Assembly (NCBI GenBank): GCA_944472155.2
Contig: OX235279.1
Location: 160,354,199-160,418,198 of the forward strand
DNA from: Trichobilharzia szidati
Taxonomy: Eukaryota > Platyhelminthes > Trematoda > Strigeidida > Schistosomatidae
Length of the DNA: 64,000 nucleotides
Reading direction: 5' to 3'
Shown here: in pieces, positions 44,680 to 54,114 of the stretch
How positions within the stretch are numbered: position 1 is the first letter of the stretch
Layout of the letters: every line of letters begins with the position of its first letter
Made by a program: the position numbers and the translations under genes
Notes under the pieces: generated by a model
What the model saw: only the letters and a program-made list of their open reading frames with translations
Database searches by the model: none
Told to the model about the DNA's origin: nothing

Positions 44680-45350
44680 TGCGTATATATAAGATATTCA
44701 GTTCACTTAAGTTAATATACACAAAAAGAACTGAGGTTATTTGAGGAGAAACTATAAGTGTTAAGTTCAGTCGAGTTTTAAGATTTTGTCTTTATTAATG
44801 TCACCTTGACATGCTGGCTTCTGCTACAAGCATATATGTTACAAATATAGATTTCAGTGACTTTTATACTGTTCACTGTCTTTTGATCTTCAAACCTACT
44901 GGCAAAAGATGCGTTAAGTCAGTCTAGGATAAAGATTCATGGACAAATTTAACTCCCTTGGATAAGTTTGACCAGTGGTGCTACTTGATAACATGTGCAA
45001 ACATACATGTTCATACTTATTCCCGAATCAAGATAAATGATAGTCTCGTTCTGGAACTTTGTATTTGTGTGTACTGCTGTAAAGTGTAGAAAGTAATGCA
45101 CACCGTTTGCATACATTTTGTTTGAATAGGCATCTATCCATTGTTTCTCTACACTTCTCTTTCGCCTTGTTTTCCTAATACCGCTATCCTATTATCTGTT
45201 AGATAATACTAGGTTTCCAATGTCAGGATCCCAGTGTATCGTCAACCAATAGACACATTGACATAGAAAATTTCACCAGTCGATACGAAGAAAATCTCTC
45301 TCACACGCACAAAAGGCCAAACTTCAGGTTAAGGAAACAATCCAATACCA
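44680..45350. other. No recognised feature
   Basis: Nothing assignable. Confidence 0.4.
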
Positions 45351-45351
45351 A

Positions 45352-45540
45352 AACACACAAAAACAACCAGTCATGACGTTCAAAGTCACCAGAAGAGATG
45401 ACTAATAAACTCGTGAAAAATCTAAAATCTCACTTCAATCAATTGAAGTATACGCTGAAGATTTTGCCTAGTGGGGCAATGAAATCTTCGCAAATAAACA
45501 ACCATCGAGCTCAGAAAACAGAACTACATCAAAACTAGTT
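45352..45540 (+). repeat. Unclassified repeat with hammerhead-like centre, copy 1
   Basis: Direct repeat of 48368-48548, starting AACACACAAAAACAACCA. Its centre (45452-45492) holds CTGAAGA, a possible stem II TTTGCC/GGCAAT and GAAA followed by TCTTCGCA. This copy is more decayed than the second. It may be the terminal repeat of a PLE subfamily. Confidence 0.55.
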
Positions 45541-46090
45541 GAATGAAAACTGAATGAGAGGAATAATTAGCGGAGCACCATAGAGGGACAGTGTCGAGAT
45601 CGTGCAAGACTGGCCGAGATGAAAGCCTATGGACAATCAATGAACCAGCTGAAAATGACAGCAGTGAACAAAATGGCAGGGAGATACGCGGCATTAAAAC
45701 TGTCTGTTATTTATGCCTTCAGTGCTAAACTGTACATGAGTTTGGCAGTGTGCAGAAAATTTGTAATTAACAGAATATGGTGGTCGTTAAAAATATTTGG
45801 AGTGTTTCTAATCATAAGATGTATTGAAGAACGCGGGTAACAAATTCATTTGCAGGGAAATCCTACTAGCTAGATTCTAGTCAGCAAAAGCAAGAGAGTA
45901 AACTGTGTACGACAATAGCATGTGTTTGCATTACTCTGAGACGAAGATGATTGGGTGGACAAACTGAAACCCTAGCTCATATTACGATTATTAGTACAAG
46001 TACCTTCCACCCTATCGCCTCCCTAAATCAGCCTAATTTTAATGCTTATGGATAAGTCAGAGTCACCCCGAAAAAGATTCTAAATCTTAA
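45541..46090. other. No recognised feature
   Basis: A 73-codon frame at 45619-45840 has no motif I can name. Confidence 0.35.
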
Positions 46091-46094
46091 ATTC

Positions 46095-46550
46095 AAAAGT
46101 GACACTGCAGCACAAACAGCTTTCGAAATCTCTCGGTAAAATACACTTCGTTACCAAATTACGAGTAACTATTCAACTAGTACGTGACAGACCAGCTGTC
46201 GCATTGGGCCACTTCAACACGCAAATTCCATCCCACCTGCTCATATAGAACAGAATACATTGACCGTGCCATTCATCTTCTCGTAAAACGCTCTCAGGAA
46301 CACTTTTCAAACTGGCTAGCAAAGGCGGAACACAAGTGCGTATATAGTTCAGTAACAGGACATCTGGTGAACTCAGGACAACCAGCTTCATTTAGAAAGT
46401 CCTTAGAAGTCGTATACAGGATCCGTTCAAACTTCTCAAAGGAGGTGAGATGAAGACATCTGAGCATAGCCGAGGCAGTTGAGATCCGAAATTTCAAGCT
46501 CACGCTATGTATCCAAAGGAAATACATGCAACCTTTGTCTTTACCATAGC
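46095..46550 (+). pseudogene. PLE GIY-YIG nuclease, degenerate
   Basis: Frame 46184-46453 reads TEYIDRAIHLLVKRSQEHF (YIG changed to YID), VTGHLVNSGQPASFRKSLEV and VYRIRSNFSKE. The next frame continues HLSIAEAVEIRNFKLTLCI and QPLSLP-stop. Fragments upstream resemble the connector. Confidence 0.75.
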
Positions 46551-46559
46551 CATAATAAG

Positions 46560-46830
46560 AAGCCAGTTCTCGCAATAATTGCTATCCTATTGCCTTTTTT
46601 ATCCAATCGTCCTGTTCATTTATGTTATTTTCATGTTTTTCAATCCTTACCCGCACAACAACGTTTTTTAGTCTGAACATCCTGTCTGTTTTTATTACTA
46701 CAAAACTTTTATTCCCTATTTGCATAAAAAGTCAATTCTCCCAGCAATTATGATCCTGCTGCTTTTATCCGACCTTCCTATTTACTGTCACATTTTGGTC
46801 CCTATTTGCGATTTTATTAAACTGATACAA
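46560..46830 (+). repeat. Imperfect direct repeat in PLE tail
   Basis: 46565-46660 and 46728-46828 are loosely similar (TTCTCGCAATAATTGCTATC versus TTCTCCCAGCAATTATGATC), as if a PLE 3' untranslated segment is duplicated between two nuclease copies. Confidence 0.4.
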
Positions 46831-46831
46831 T

Positions 46832-47243
46832 GATTCCCCTTTATAGATCTGAACAAAGTATCTCTCTACCCCGAACAACCTCCTCACTGGTGCAGTCACA
46901 GACTGACAAGTACCCCTCACATGTTACCTCCAACTGTGTATACCAGTTCACATGTATCTGCGAGAGCAGTTACATTGGAAGCACAGAGAGGAAGGGCTAC
47001 GGCAGATTTTCCGAACATGTACCAAGGAGCCTCCGGTCAAAGGGAACAAATTGTTTAAGCTCTTCAATCGCCAAACACCTGATTGACACAGGACACCGAG
47101 TAGATGTACTGGAATCATTCAAATAATTCACAGAAAAGTACCTCAAGTTTTCTCAGGTTCGTTGAAGCTATAGCAATAAGACGATTGAAGCCTGACTTAT
47201 GTGTTCAAAAAGAATCTGTTGTTGGACTTCAATTACCCTGGTG
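46832..47243 (+). pseudogene. PLE GIY-YIG nuclease, best-preserved core
   Basis: Connector YRSEQSISLPRTTSSLVQS, then SNCVYQFTCICESSYIGST, the core with YIG and conserved cysteines, followed by ERKGYGRFSEHVPRSL and SSSIAKHLIDTGHRVDVLES. A single frameshift near 47124 precedes RFVEAIAIRRLKPDLCVQKE and LQLPW-stop at 47243. The catalytic Arg/His/Glu-type region appears intact, so one frameshift (and loss of the RT) is the main damage. Confidence 0.85.
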
Positions 47244-47760
47244 ACTCACATCTTAGTAACTCTTTGTTTTCTAATTTTGTTAACTTATCTTTTCACTCCT
47301 CCCCCTTTATTTTTCGCTTGACTGTCTTAAGAGATAATTTTTCTTGATCTTCTGAGTTCTGCTGACTGTATTACATCATCAACTTCTCATCCGACCTCAT
47401 GTGCACCAAAATTTTGATCTTCTCTTATCTAGTTACGTAACTATTACTAATTTTCTTTTGTTACCACCCCTAAAACGCAACTGTTAATTAATTTTTTTGA
47501 AGAAACTTCCCTCTAACAAGATATATATGAATATATGTCGTAACACTTTAGACACCCTGTAAATCGCAACGCCTTATTTCACTATGACGCTCTGACAATA
47601 TGCTTGCTAATAGACAAAAGTTTGTTAAAATTGTACACTTTTTTATTTTATTAAAGAATACAGGTTGTACGCAGCTGATGAGAACCGGCGAAATAAAATG
47701 GATCCAGATTATTCTGCGGCAAAGTTTCTTCTTTCTTTGTTCAAATTTATTAATTTGACT
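47244..47760 (+). mobile_element. PLE terminal repeat
   Basis: Follows the stop codon of the nuclease and ends in the hammerhead at 47670-47718. The ending is shared with 50275-50570. Confidence 0.65.
47670..47718 (+). ncRNA. Hammerhead ribozyme motif, PLE end
   Basis: Stem I CGCAG/CTGCG is perfect. The box is CTGATGA, followed by GAACCGGC and GAAA. Stem III ATAA/TTAT closes a 13-base loop, and U precedes the cut. Stem II is limited to the closing G-C, as in other minimal PLE hammerheads. Confidence 0.7.
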
Positions 47761-47924
47761 CTTGAAAGAAAATAGTTCTGGAATTTTCTCACTGATTTCC
47801 TATAAATAAACACGAATGTCCAGTATAGTTGATGACTTCGTTGCGAAGAAAGTCTTCTCTACTGCAAATGTCTTTTTTATACCGTATAAATATTTTTATC
47901 GCTTATTATTTTTTGCCATTTTTC

Positions 47925-48370
47925 CCTTGGGTTCCGAATAGAATATAGGGCTCCCATATGTTCTCGCAAATTTTGAGCGCTTCTATGCCATATCTTCTCT
48001 TTCTTTTGACTACTTCAGTAGTTTTCCCAGCTTCGTACATTGTACGTACATTCCACGTCCCCATTCTAACCCTTGCTTTTATCGAAAGTAGATATATTGC
48101 CTGGTTGACTGGATTCCCGAAGGCTTTCACTAACCATTTCTGTCATTTCGTCTCTACGATTCCAGTGAAGAATAAGATTGTTCTTTTTACGTTTTTTTAT
48201 ATTTTTTAAATTATTTTTCTTGTGAGTTGAAGTTTCTGTAGCAGCTTGATTAGTTTCGTGGGGTAGGGTCACTAGCTCCACGCCAAACCCTCCCTCTTCT
48301 CTTGGGCTTGGGATAAGCAAAGATGTCTTTAGATATGATGAAGAAGATTTGTAGCTAGAAGGTGTTAAAA
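47925..48370 (-). pseudogene. RTE copy, internally deleted
   Basis: Minus strand: leader (PREEGGFGVELVTLPH in translation), then RVRMGTWNVRTMYEAGKTTE and RRYGIEALKICENIW, joined to the last 20-odd bases of the RTE 3' end (CCCTATATTCTATTCGGAAC). Essentially the whole ORF after the endonuclease start is gone, but both ends persist. Confidence 0.75.
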
Positions 48371-48548
48371 CACACAAAAACAACCAATCACGTCCAAGGT
48401 CACCGGGAGAGATGATTAATAAACTCGTGGAGAAATCTAAAAGCTCACTTCAAATTGATGTATGCGCTGAAGATGTTGCCTAGTGGTAGGGCGATGAAAG
48501 CTTCGCAAATTAACTATCCAGCTCAGAGAACACAACCACATCAAAGAT
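48368..48548 (+). repeat. Unclassified repeat with hammerhead-like centre, copy 2
   Basis: About 180 bp, repeated at 45352-45540. It ends CAGAGAACACAACCACATCA. No coding capacity. Confidence 0.6.
48463..48507 (+). ncRNA. Hammerhead-like motif in unclassified repeat
   Basis: Stem I TGCG/CGCA; box CTGAAGA; stem II GTTGCC/GGCGAT with G-U pairs and one unpaired T after the box; GAAA; a two-pair stem III (AG/CT) and U before the cut. The short stem III suggests action as a dimer, if active. Confidence 0.5.
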
Positions 48549-49214
48549 GTCTTTAATCCATAAGTTAATTACGCAAAGCATACTGACAGGAAAGAAGAAC
48601 TGACCCTTACAAGGACGGTTATAGAAGGAAGTTTGACATTTAGGCGAACTCAGAAAAAAAGCTTCCATAGAACTTGTCTTACCTAGTGGCTTCCAGTTAC
48701 CTTTAATCAGCCCAATGTTAAATATGCCATTAGGAAAAAGAAATAAGCCAATTAATTCATAATCGTTGAATTTGAGACAAAAGTTGCTGGTAAACAGGAA
48801 ACAAATAAATTAAAAGGCTGAAAGTAACTAAAAATTCACGAGGTGTTAGTTAAAACTGATGCGTATTTTTCCCCAAAAAAATTTTATGCGTGACAAGAGG
48901 AGAAGTTCTGAAAAAAAGTGATCAAAGCGATCAAAGTAACAAATTGAAAAAAGCTGAAATTACGTCAGCGAAAACGTGAGTTATTAATTAAATTGACGCA
49001 GACACACATACACACATAAGCACTCTCTCTGTATAAGACAGTTATAGCACCGAAATAGTTTTAGAATGCAGTTTCAGTTGAAGCATTAGTAAAGTAAGGG
49101 CTGCCTAAGTTTTTCTTTTGACCATATGCGTCAAGTTAGCAAAAAGGATTTTTACGGGAGTTTTTCCTAATGTGAACTGATTTCGTATTTTGTTACAACA
49201 TTAGGCTAATTTGA
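48549..49214. other. No recognised feature
   Basis: AT-rich sequence without motif. Confidence 0.4.
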
Positions 49215-50271
49215 ATAGAGCAAGAACAACATCTTTTGCAGATGGTGTAGCTATGGGTAGTCCACTTAGTTCTCTCTAAGCAGATATATTCAGGTCAAAC
49301 CCTGAAAGAACAAAGTTGAGACATGCAACTGACGAAACAACTTCTTATTGTCAATATGTCGATGACACATTTGTAGTGCGCAACAAATGAAAGTCATGCT
49401 TCCCACCTACTCACATTATTCATTGACGTACATTCCAATATTGAATTTACTGTGGAACATGAAAATGATGGAAAGTTCCACTTCCTTAATATTGCCATGC
49501 AACATCGAGAAGATGGTAGTCTCCAGAAGTCAGTTTACTGAAAGCTTACATGAAAAGACGATACCTACGTTTTAATAGTTTTGTCTAAATAGCTTTAAAC
49601 GCGGACTAGTCAAGACTCTGTACTATAGAGCTAGGAGATTATGCTCTACAGAGAAATTAGAGGAAGAATTTATGTTTCTCGAAAAGATGTTGAAAAGCAA
49701 CGGTCACCCTCAAAGGTTCATTAACAGGTACGGAATATCTGAAGTTTCAAATGTCAAACAAATCACAGTGGAGAAAAAAGCCAATCTACGTTCAACTTGA
49801 TTATAAAGGTGGAAATATGACAGCGATTGTCAACAGAAGATTGAGGACGTCACTAGGCAAAGCATATCCTGCAGCTAAGTTGATTCCCGTCAGTCGAACA
49901 ACTTGCTCTTTGGTGTAATCGAAAATCAATAGATATCCTTCTCATGTTAACTCCAACTGTATATAAACATTTACATGTATCTGTGGGAACAGTTACCTTA
50001 GAAGATCAAAAAGGAGGGCATATCTACGATTTTGTGAACATGTACCAAAATGCCTATGTCGAAGGGGAACAAATGCTTTGAACAGTGTCATTGCCAGGTA
50101 TCTTCTTGACACGGGCCATGAGGTGGAAATTGCATCATCGTTCAAAATTATCAATAGGGAAAAGAGCTCAATTCTCCTTAAGTATGCCGAAGCAATCTCC
50201 ATCAGGAGCCTGAAACCCGATTTATGCGTTCAGAAAGAAGCAGTTATCAGTCTTTCCTTGCCCTGGTAACT
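49215..50271 (+). pseudogene. PLE RT end through GIY-YIG nuclease
   Basis: Order: SFADGVAMGSPLSSL, then RATDETTSYCQYVDDTFVV with the YVDD box, a decayed RT C-terminus, QLDYKGGNMTAIVNRRLRTS and LGKAYPAAKLIPVSRTTCS (connector). The nuclease follows as YPSHVNSNCI-stop-TFTCICGNSYLRRS (YIG degraded to YLR), NSVIARYLLDTGHEVEIASS, YAEAISIRSLKPDLCVQK and LSLPW-stop at 50271. Stops and shifts are scattered. It is the longest plus-strand PLE in the window. Confidence 0.85.
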
Positions 50272-50479
50272 GGATATTTTCACTCTCTCTTTCATCTGAT
50301 TACGTAATGTCGGAAGTTTCCATTGTGTATGATCATTATTGTTGGGGATAGAGTGTTTATTATTATTATTGGCATTGTATGCATATATTGATTGATTGAT
50401 TTGTGTTTAAAAATGAACTCTGTGCAAGTGTGTCAAAGTTGTTTCTGTAGATATGCTTAATAATGACTTTGGCCTGTAA

Positions 50480-50537
50480 GCAGCTGAGCTGATGAGAAGC
50501 CAGCGAAATAAACAATAATGGTAATATTTTATTCTGC
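50480..50537 (+). ncRNA. Hammerhead motif, PLE end, with small duplication
   Basis: Like 47670-47718: CTGATGA, GAAGCCAGC, GAAA, TAAA..TTTA stem III, and CTGC. A duplicated CTGAG lies between the GCAG arm and the box, which would spoil stem I unless the duplicate loops out. Confidence 0.5.
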
Positions 50538-50589
50538 AAAAACTGTTGTTTTTCTTGCTTGCATATCCATGGTATGAATTAGTAGTAGG

Positions 50590-51180
50590 CGTTTAAATAC
50601 CGACTATGGGATTGAGAGAAGTTCAGACTGCTGACAAATAATCTCAATAGTTTCACTGATTGCAATCAGTATGAACAAGGACGTTGCATCAAATCACGCC
50701 ATGAACTTATTTGAAACGTTCATGTTGTTCACACCTTCAGCGAAATGAAATGAGTCTTACATGGTTTGCACGGCCAGCTATTGACGAATAGGTTCCAACT
50801 TCTCCGCGATCCAACGTGCAACCTTATGTTAGGGCGAGTTGATCATCAAAAGTATAGGTCTCAGAGGGACTTCTTTCTTGTGTGTCCATGGAAGACCATA
50901 CATGTGCGGCAAACGGGACCTTCGGGGTTCTAATTCATTGTACGTATTGTTGTCAATCAGTTTCTTCTTTAGAAGATCTCTCACTACGTTTGTGATACGT
51001 TTTTCAACCGCATCAGTATTATCTTTCTGGCAATCGTCAACTTCAAACCTCAGTGGGTCATTTAACACAGAATCCATCTTTGCGATACAGTCATCTTTGT
51101 CCATCAGCACCACTCCTGAGTCGCAATATAACAATCTTGTCATTATTTTTGAGAACTTTCAATGCTCTTTGATGCTCTTC
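50590..51180 (-). pseudogene. PLE reverse transcriptase N-terminal part
   Basis: Minus strand open 51143-50829: DSGVVLMDKDDCIAKMDSVL, NVVRDLLKKKLIDNNTYNEL, LPHMYGLPWTHKKEVPLRPI, LLMINSP. It continues after a stop as VARWIAEKLEPIRQ and NVSNKFMA-stop-FDATSLFILI (motif A, Asp kept). The YVDD region is not reached. It converges on the plus-strand PLE ending near 50570. Confidence 0.85.
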
Positions 51181-51194
51181 ACAGAGGATTTTGG

Positions 51195-51445
51195 AATATG
51201 ACGTCGGGACCCCATCCAATAGCCCATGAGTTATAACTTCTGCCTGGCTTAATTACCTGTGAGCTCGCCTTGTAACCAGAAGGTCCTGGGTTCGAACCCT
51301 GGTGGTTAAGTACTAATAAAGAGTCCCAAACTAGAACGAAACAGCTATCCAATACTCTGATGTTTTCCAGTGGTTCTCTAACCGATGTCAACTCATGACG
51401 AAATCCTCCAAACAATCAAAAAAAATCTCTACAAACCAATAACTA
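51195..51445 (+). mobile_element. Hammerhead SINE (family 1)
   Basis: tRNA-like head with GTAACCAGAAGGTCCTGG and B box GGTTCGAACCC, then AAGTACTAATAAAGAGTCCC, GAACGAAACAGC and CAATACTC, then GTTCTCTAACCGATGTCAAC. The box is AATAAAGA, so the ribozyme is damaged; stems I and III are recognisable. Confidence 0.75.
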
Positions 51446-51794
51446 ATGATTGGCAAATTTTTAAATTCTCAAGTTGACACACTATTTGAAGTATTCTTCA
51501 TTGAAAGTATCACCGATAACTTATCGACAGTACTCCACTACCTAAGCTAAACCTGAGTTAACTTTGGAAAACAGTAAAGCCACAAACGAAGTCGTCCAGA
51601 GGAAAAACTCATGATCTAAAGTGTTAAATATCACTGATGACCCTCTTTAAAAAATTGGGGTATCACAATAGTAGAATCAAAACGATATTTTAATTTAAAT
51701 AAGAATACTTACTGTTAAAAACCATCAGATTGTGAAAACTTCTGATCTTATAACATATCAGTAGTTCGGATCTGGCCAAAGGACGCTTGAATAC

Positions 51795-52110
51795 CTTTCA
51801 TAAAGTGGATTGAAGCTAAAAAGAACTTCACTTCTTTTGTCAGATGGCAATACAAATTGATCAGAATTGTCTTCTTTGTTGATGCCAATCTTCTTATTGG
51901 TAAGAGTGAACATTCTGATCACATACTTCAACAGTAATCTGACCTTGATAAGTTAATAAATTACAGTCGGTCTTAGACAGATGACAGGATGGCTATTGAT
52001 TGTTGTAAGCTTAACTGGGTGAAGTTAAACTATCATAGGCGAAGAACCCTCGACGACCACAGAATAACCAAACAGAATTCAGATGCGAGAAAGTTGTATA
52101 ATCGTTATAA
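51795..52110 (+). pseudogene. CR1-like LINE RT fragment
   Basis: Reads KLIRIVFFVDANLLIGKSEH (motif C, FADD changed to FVDA), QSDLDKLINYSRS-like, then CCKLNWVKLNYHRRRTLDDH. The pattern of a LINE RT just after motif C is clear, although the catalytic box is altered. Confidence 0.5.
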
Positions 52111-52222
52111 AATATGCTAAACATCATTGCAAACATGATACTACACTGGGTAATTGTCGCTTATGTGCTGTAAGAATTTCTCCGAGTTACTTCAAGGATA
52201 GTCTATAGAGAAATCATACCAA

Positions 52223-52585
52223 TGCTAGTCACCATCTACCAATTAACGTCTAATTAAATGCCCAGACGTCATCGAAGCATCTGCACAAAAAGCCGACATG
52301 TCAACCTGACACCAAGTATTTCGGTCCAATCAATCGACGAGAAAATCTAAAATTTAATTAAATAATTAATATGACCCGTTGCACAAGAGGTGGCCAGCTC
52401 TCGTGGCCCAAGTGTTCTAGTGGATAACGCTTTGGCGTTTGAAACTATGGACACTGGGTTCAAGCCTCCGTGGGAATATCATCACTAACTGCGGAGTGCA
52501 GGTACATCCAGTGACGAGTCTCCAACAAGACGAAATGCGTGTTGTCCTGGATTCCACTGCTAGTCACCATCCACCAATTAACTTT
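52223..52585 (+). mobile_element. SM-alpha-type hammerhead SINE with 335-bp period (family 2)
   Basis: The 3' signature TGCTAGTCACCATC occurs at 52223 and again at 52558, a 335-bp period, so this is one full unit plus the end of a previous one. Between them lie the linker (GCCGACATGTCAACCTG), a tRNA-like head (AAGTGTTCTAGTGGATAACG, GGGTTCAAGCC) and the hammerhead: ATCCAG/CTGGAT stem I, box TGACGA lacking the leading C, stem II GTCT/AGAC, GAAA. Confidence 0.75.
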
Positions 52586-52984
52586 GAAATCATATCATGT
52601 CTGGAAAATGTATTCAGTGAGGTGACTATGGATTATGGTACTTCCGGATCCATTTATTTTCCTGACGCTGTTCTCTAATCTAACCGAAAATCTAGTCCTG
52701 TCCTTAACCCTAAACCGAAGTGCTAACCTATACGCCGAATGTTAATCTTAACCTTAACCGTAAAAACAATGAATCTGCCTGAGAGCGTATATTTACAGAA
52801 AAAATTACCTAGCCGAATAAGTGGAATACTGACTGTACTCACCCTCACCAAAACCATAAATGCAGGCAGGATTTGACTTTCAAATGATCTTTAGCAGTGT
52901 TCGCTAAAGCTGACTGGTCCTTCAAGGTCGCCTTTTCACCGACCTTGACTTTGGTAAGGATAGTTTAACTTCACTATTCTTTTA
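52586..52984. other. Unassigned, with telomere-like CCTAA scatter
   Basis: Between 52680 and 52770 AACC and CCTAA-type words recur irregularly (CTTAACCCTAAACC, TTAATCTTAACCTTAACC). Nothing else noted. Confidence 0.4.
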
Positions 52985-53400
52985 TTCCTGTACCTTCCAA
53001 GTGGAACATAGAGCTTCAAGCTACAGCTGTGAAGTTTCGGTAGCAGTGGTATTTACTTTTACGGAATTTTGATTTTTTATTTTGATTTACAGCTTGATTC
53101 CACACCGTATTTTCAGTACAAGTGTGGAATTTTCAGCATGGATATCGGTAGCCCGAATTCAGGCCGACCACAGATATCGGGTGTGCGCCGGCAGGGGATC
53201 GAACTCCGGACCATGTGCATGGTCGGCGGGAGTCCTAACCACTGTGCCACCGACGCACAGGAATGGGGTTGCTAGCCTCGTGCCCAACCTTCCCTCTTTA
53301 CCAGTCTTATTACTGGCTTATAGTGAGGTAAAGGACTGCGTCAGTGGGCGGGGATCGAACCCCAAACCACCTGTGGCGTGGGTGGCGAGCATTTTGTAGT
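52985..53400 (-). mobile_element. SINE family 4A interrupted by a family 4 SINE
   Basis: A minus-strand long-variant SINE occupies 52985-53062 (3' part) and 53263-53400 (body and B box GGGGATCGAACCCC-like). A minus-strand short-variant SINE (53064-53262; tail with GTATTTTCAGTACAAGTG on plus, complete A and B boxes) sits between. The repeated GGAAT at both junctions may be the target-site duplication. Confidence 0.75.
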
Positions 53401-53816
53401 TAGTGTACTATAGGATTGCAATTCAGTTGAATGTCAGCTACGATCATCACGGGATTCAAGGGTCTCAAGCTGTTTCCTCTTTGCTGATAGTGAAGACGTG
53501 TTACTTCTAGTGCTTCTTCTACCAACTTGTCTTGAAACTGCAAGAAGGTATCCTAAGTAGAATTTGTTGTTAATCAGTGACAGATTCAATTCACAATGTT
53601 ATTGAATTTCTCATAGCTCACTTGGTGAGGTAAAGTCGCCTGGTGTTTCGTACTGCACCAGTGCAAGGTATAATTCCATCCTCAGCTTTCCTCATAATAA
53701 AATAAAAAGCGTGATTATAGGGCGAAATCAATGATGAAATGGAATAAATTATCAGCAGGAGGTTTTTTATGCAGAGGCGAACATCTATTGATAACGCAGA
53801 TAACCTGTACACCTAC
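53401..53816. other. No recognised feature
   Basis: A minus-strand frame 53812-53618 continues in frame with the possible exon upstream of it after one stop, but shows no family motif. Confidence 0.35.
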
Positions 53817-54014
53817 GCTATGTGAAATGAGTCAATATCAATAGGTGGAGAGGAGTCATATTTAATTGAATGAGAATGGTTCTCATTAAAGGTCTGTACG
53901 AATTGAAGAAATTCAATCAGGCTAATTTGATTACGTCGGTAAATAATGTTATTTAAAGAATCAGTAAATTCCTGAAGCATTTGGCGACAGTTTTGTTCTA
54001 AAATGTGATGCTTG
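53817..54014 (-). other. Possible internal exon of an unknown gene
   Basis: On the minus strand a pyrimidine-rich TTCTTATTTTTTTATTCC leads to GACAG (acceptor), then 65 open codons including LEQNCRQMLQEFTDSLNN, RRNQISLIEFLQFVQTFNEN and SSPPIDIDSFH, then a GTAGGT donor. Composition is protein-like and no transposon motif is present. Function is not recognised. An accidental open frame remains possible. Confidence 0.3.
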
Positions 54015-54029
54015 CTGTCACAAGGAATA

Positions 54030-54114
54030 AAAAAATAAGAACATTTTAGATAGTTTTATTTGATAAAATACACAGTGATACAGTAATAATAACTGGATGA
54101 CGTTTCAACTACAG
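54030..54114 (+). mobile_element. PLE end fragment
   Basis: ACTGGATGACGTTTCAAC matches the PLE terminal sequence at 6875. The RTE copy begins directly after. Confidence 0.5.

Noticed and set aside
45619..45840. 73-codon frame
   Set aside because: No recognisable motif; left as unassigned.
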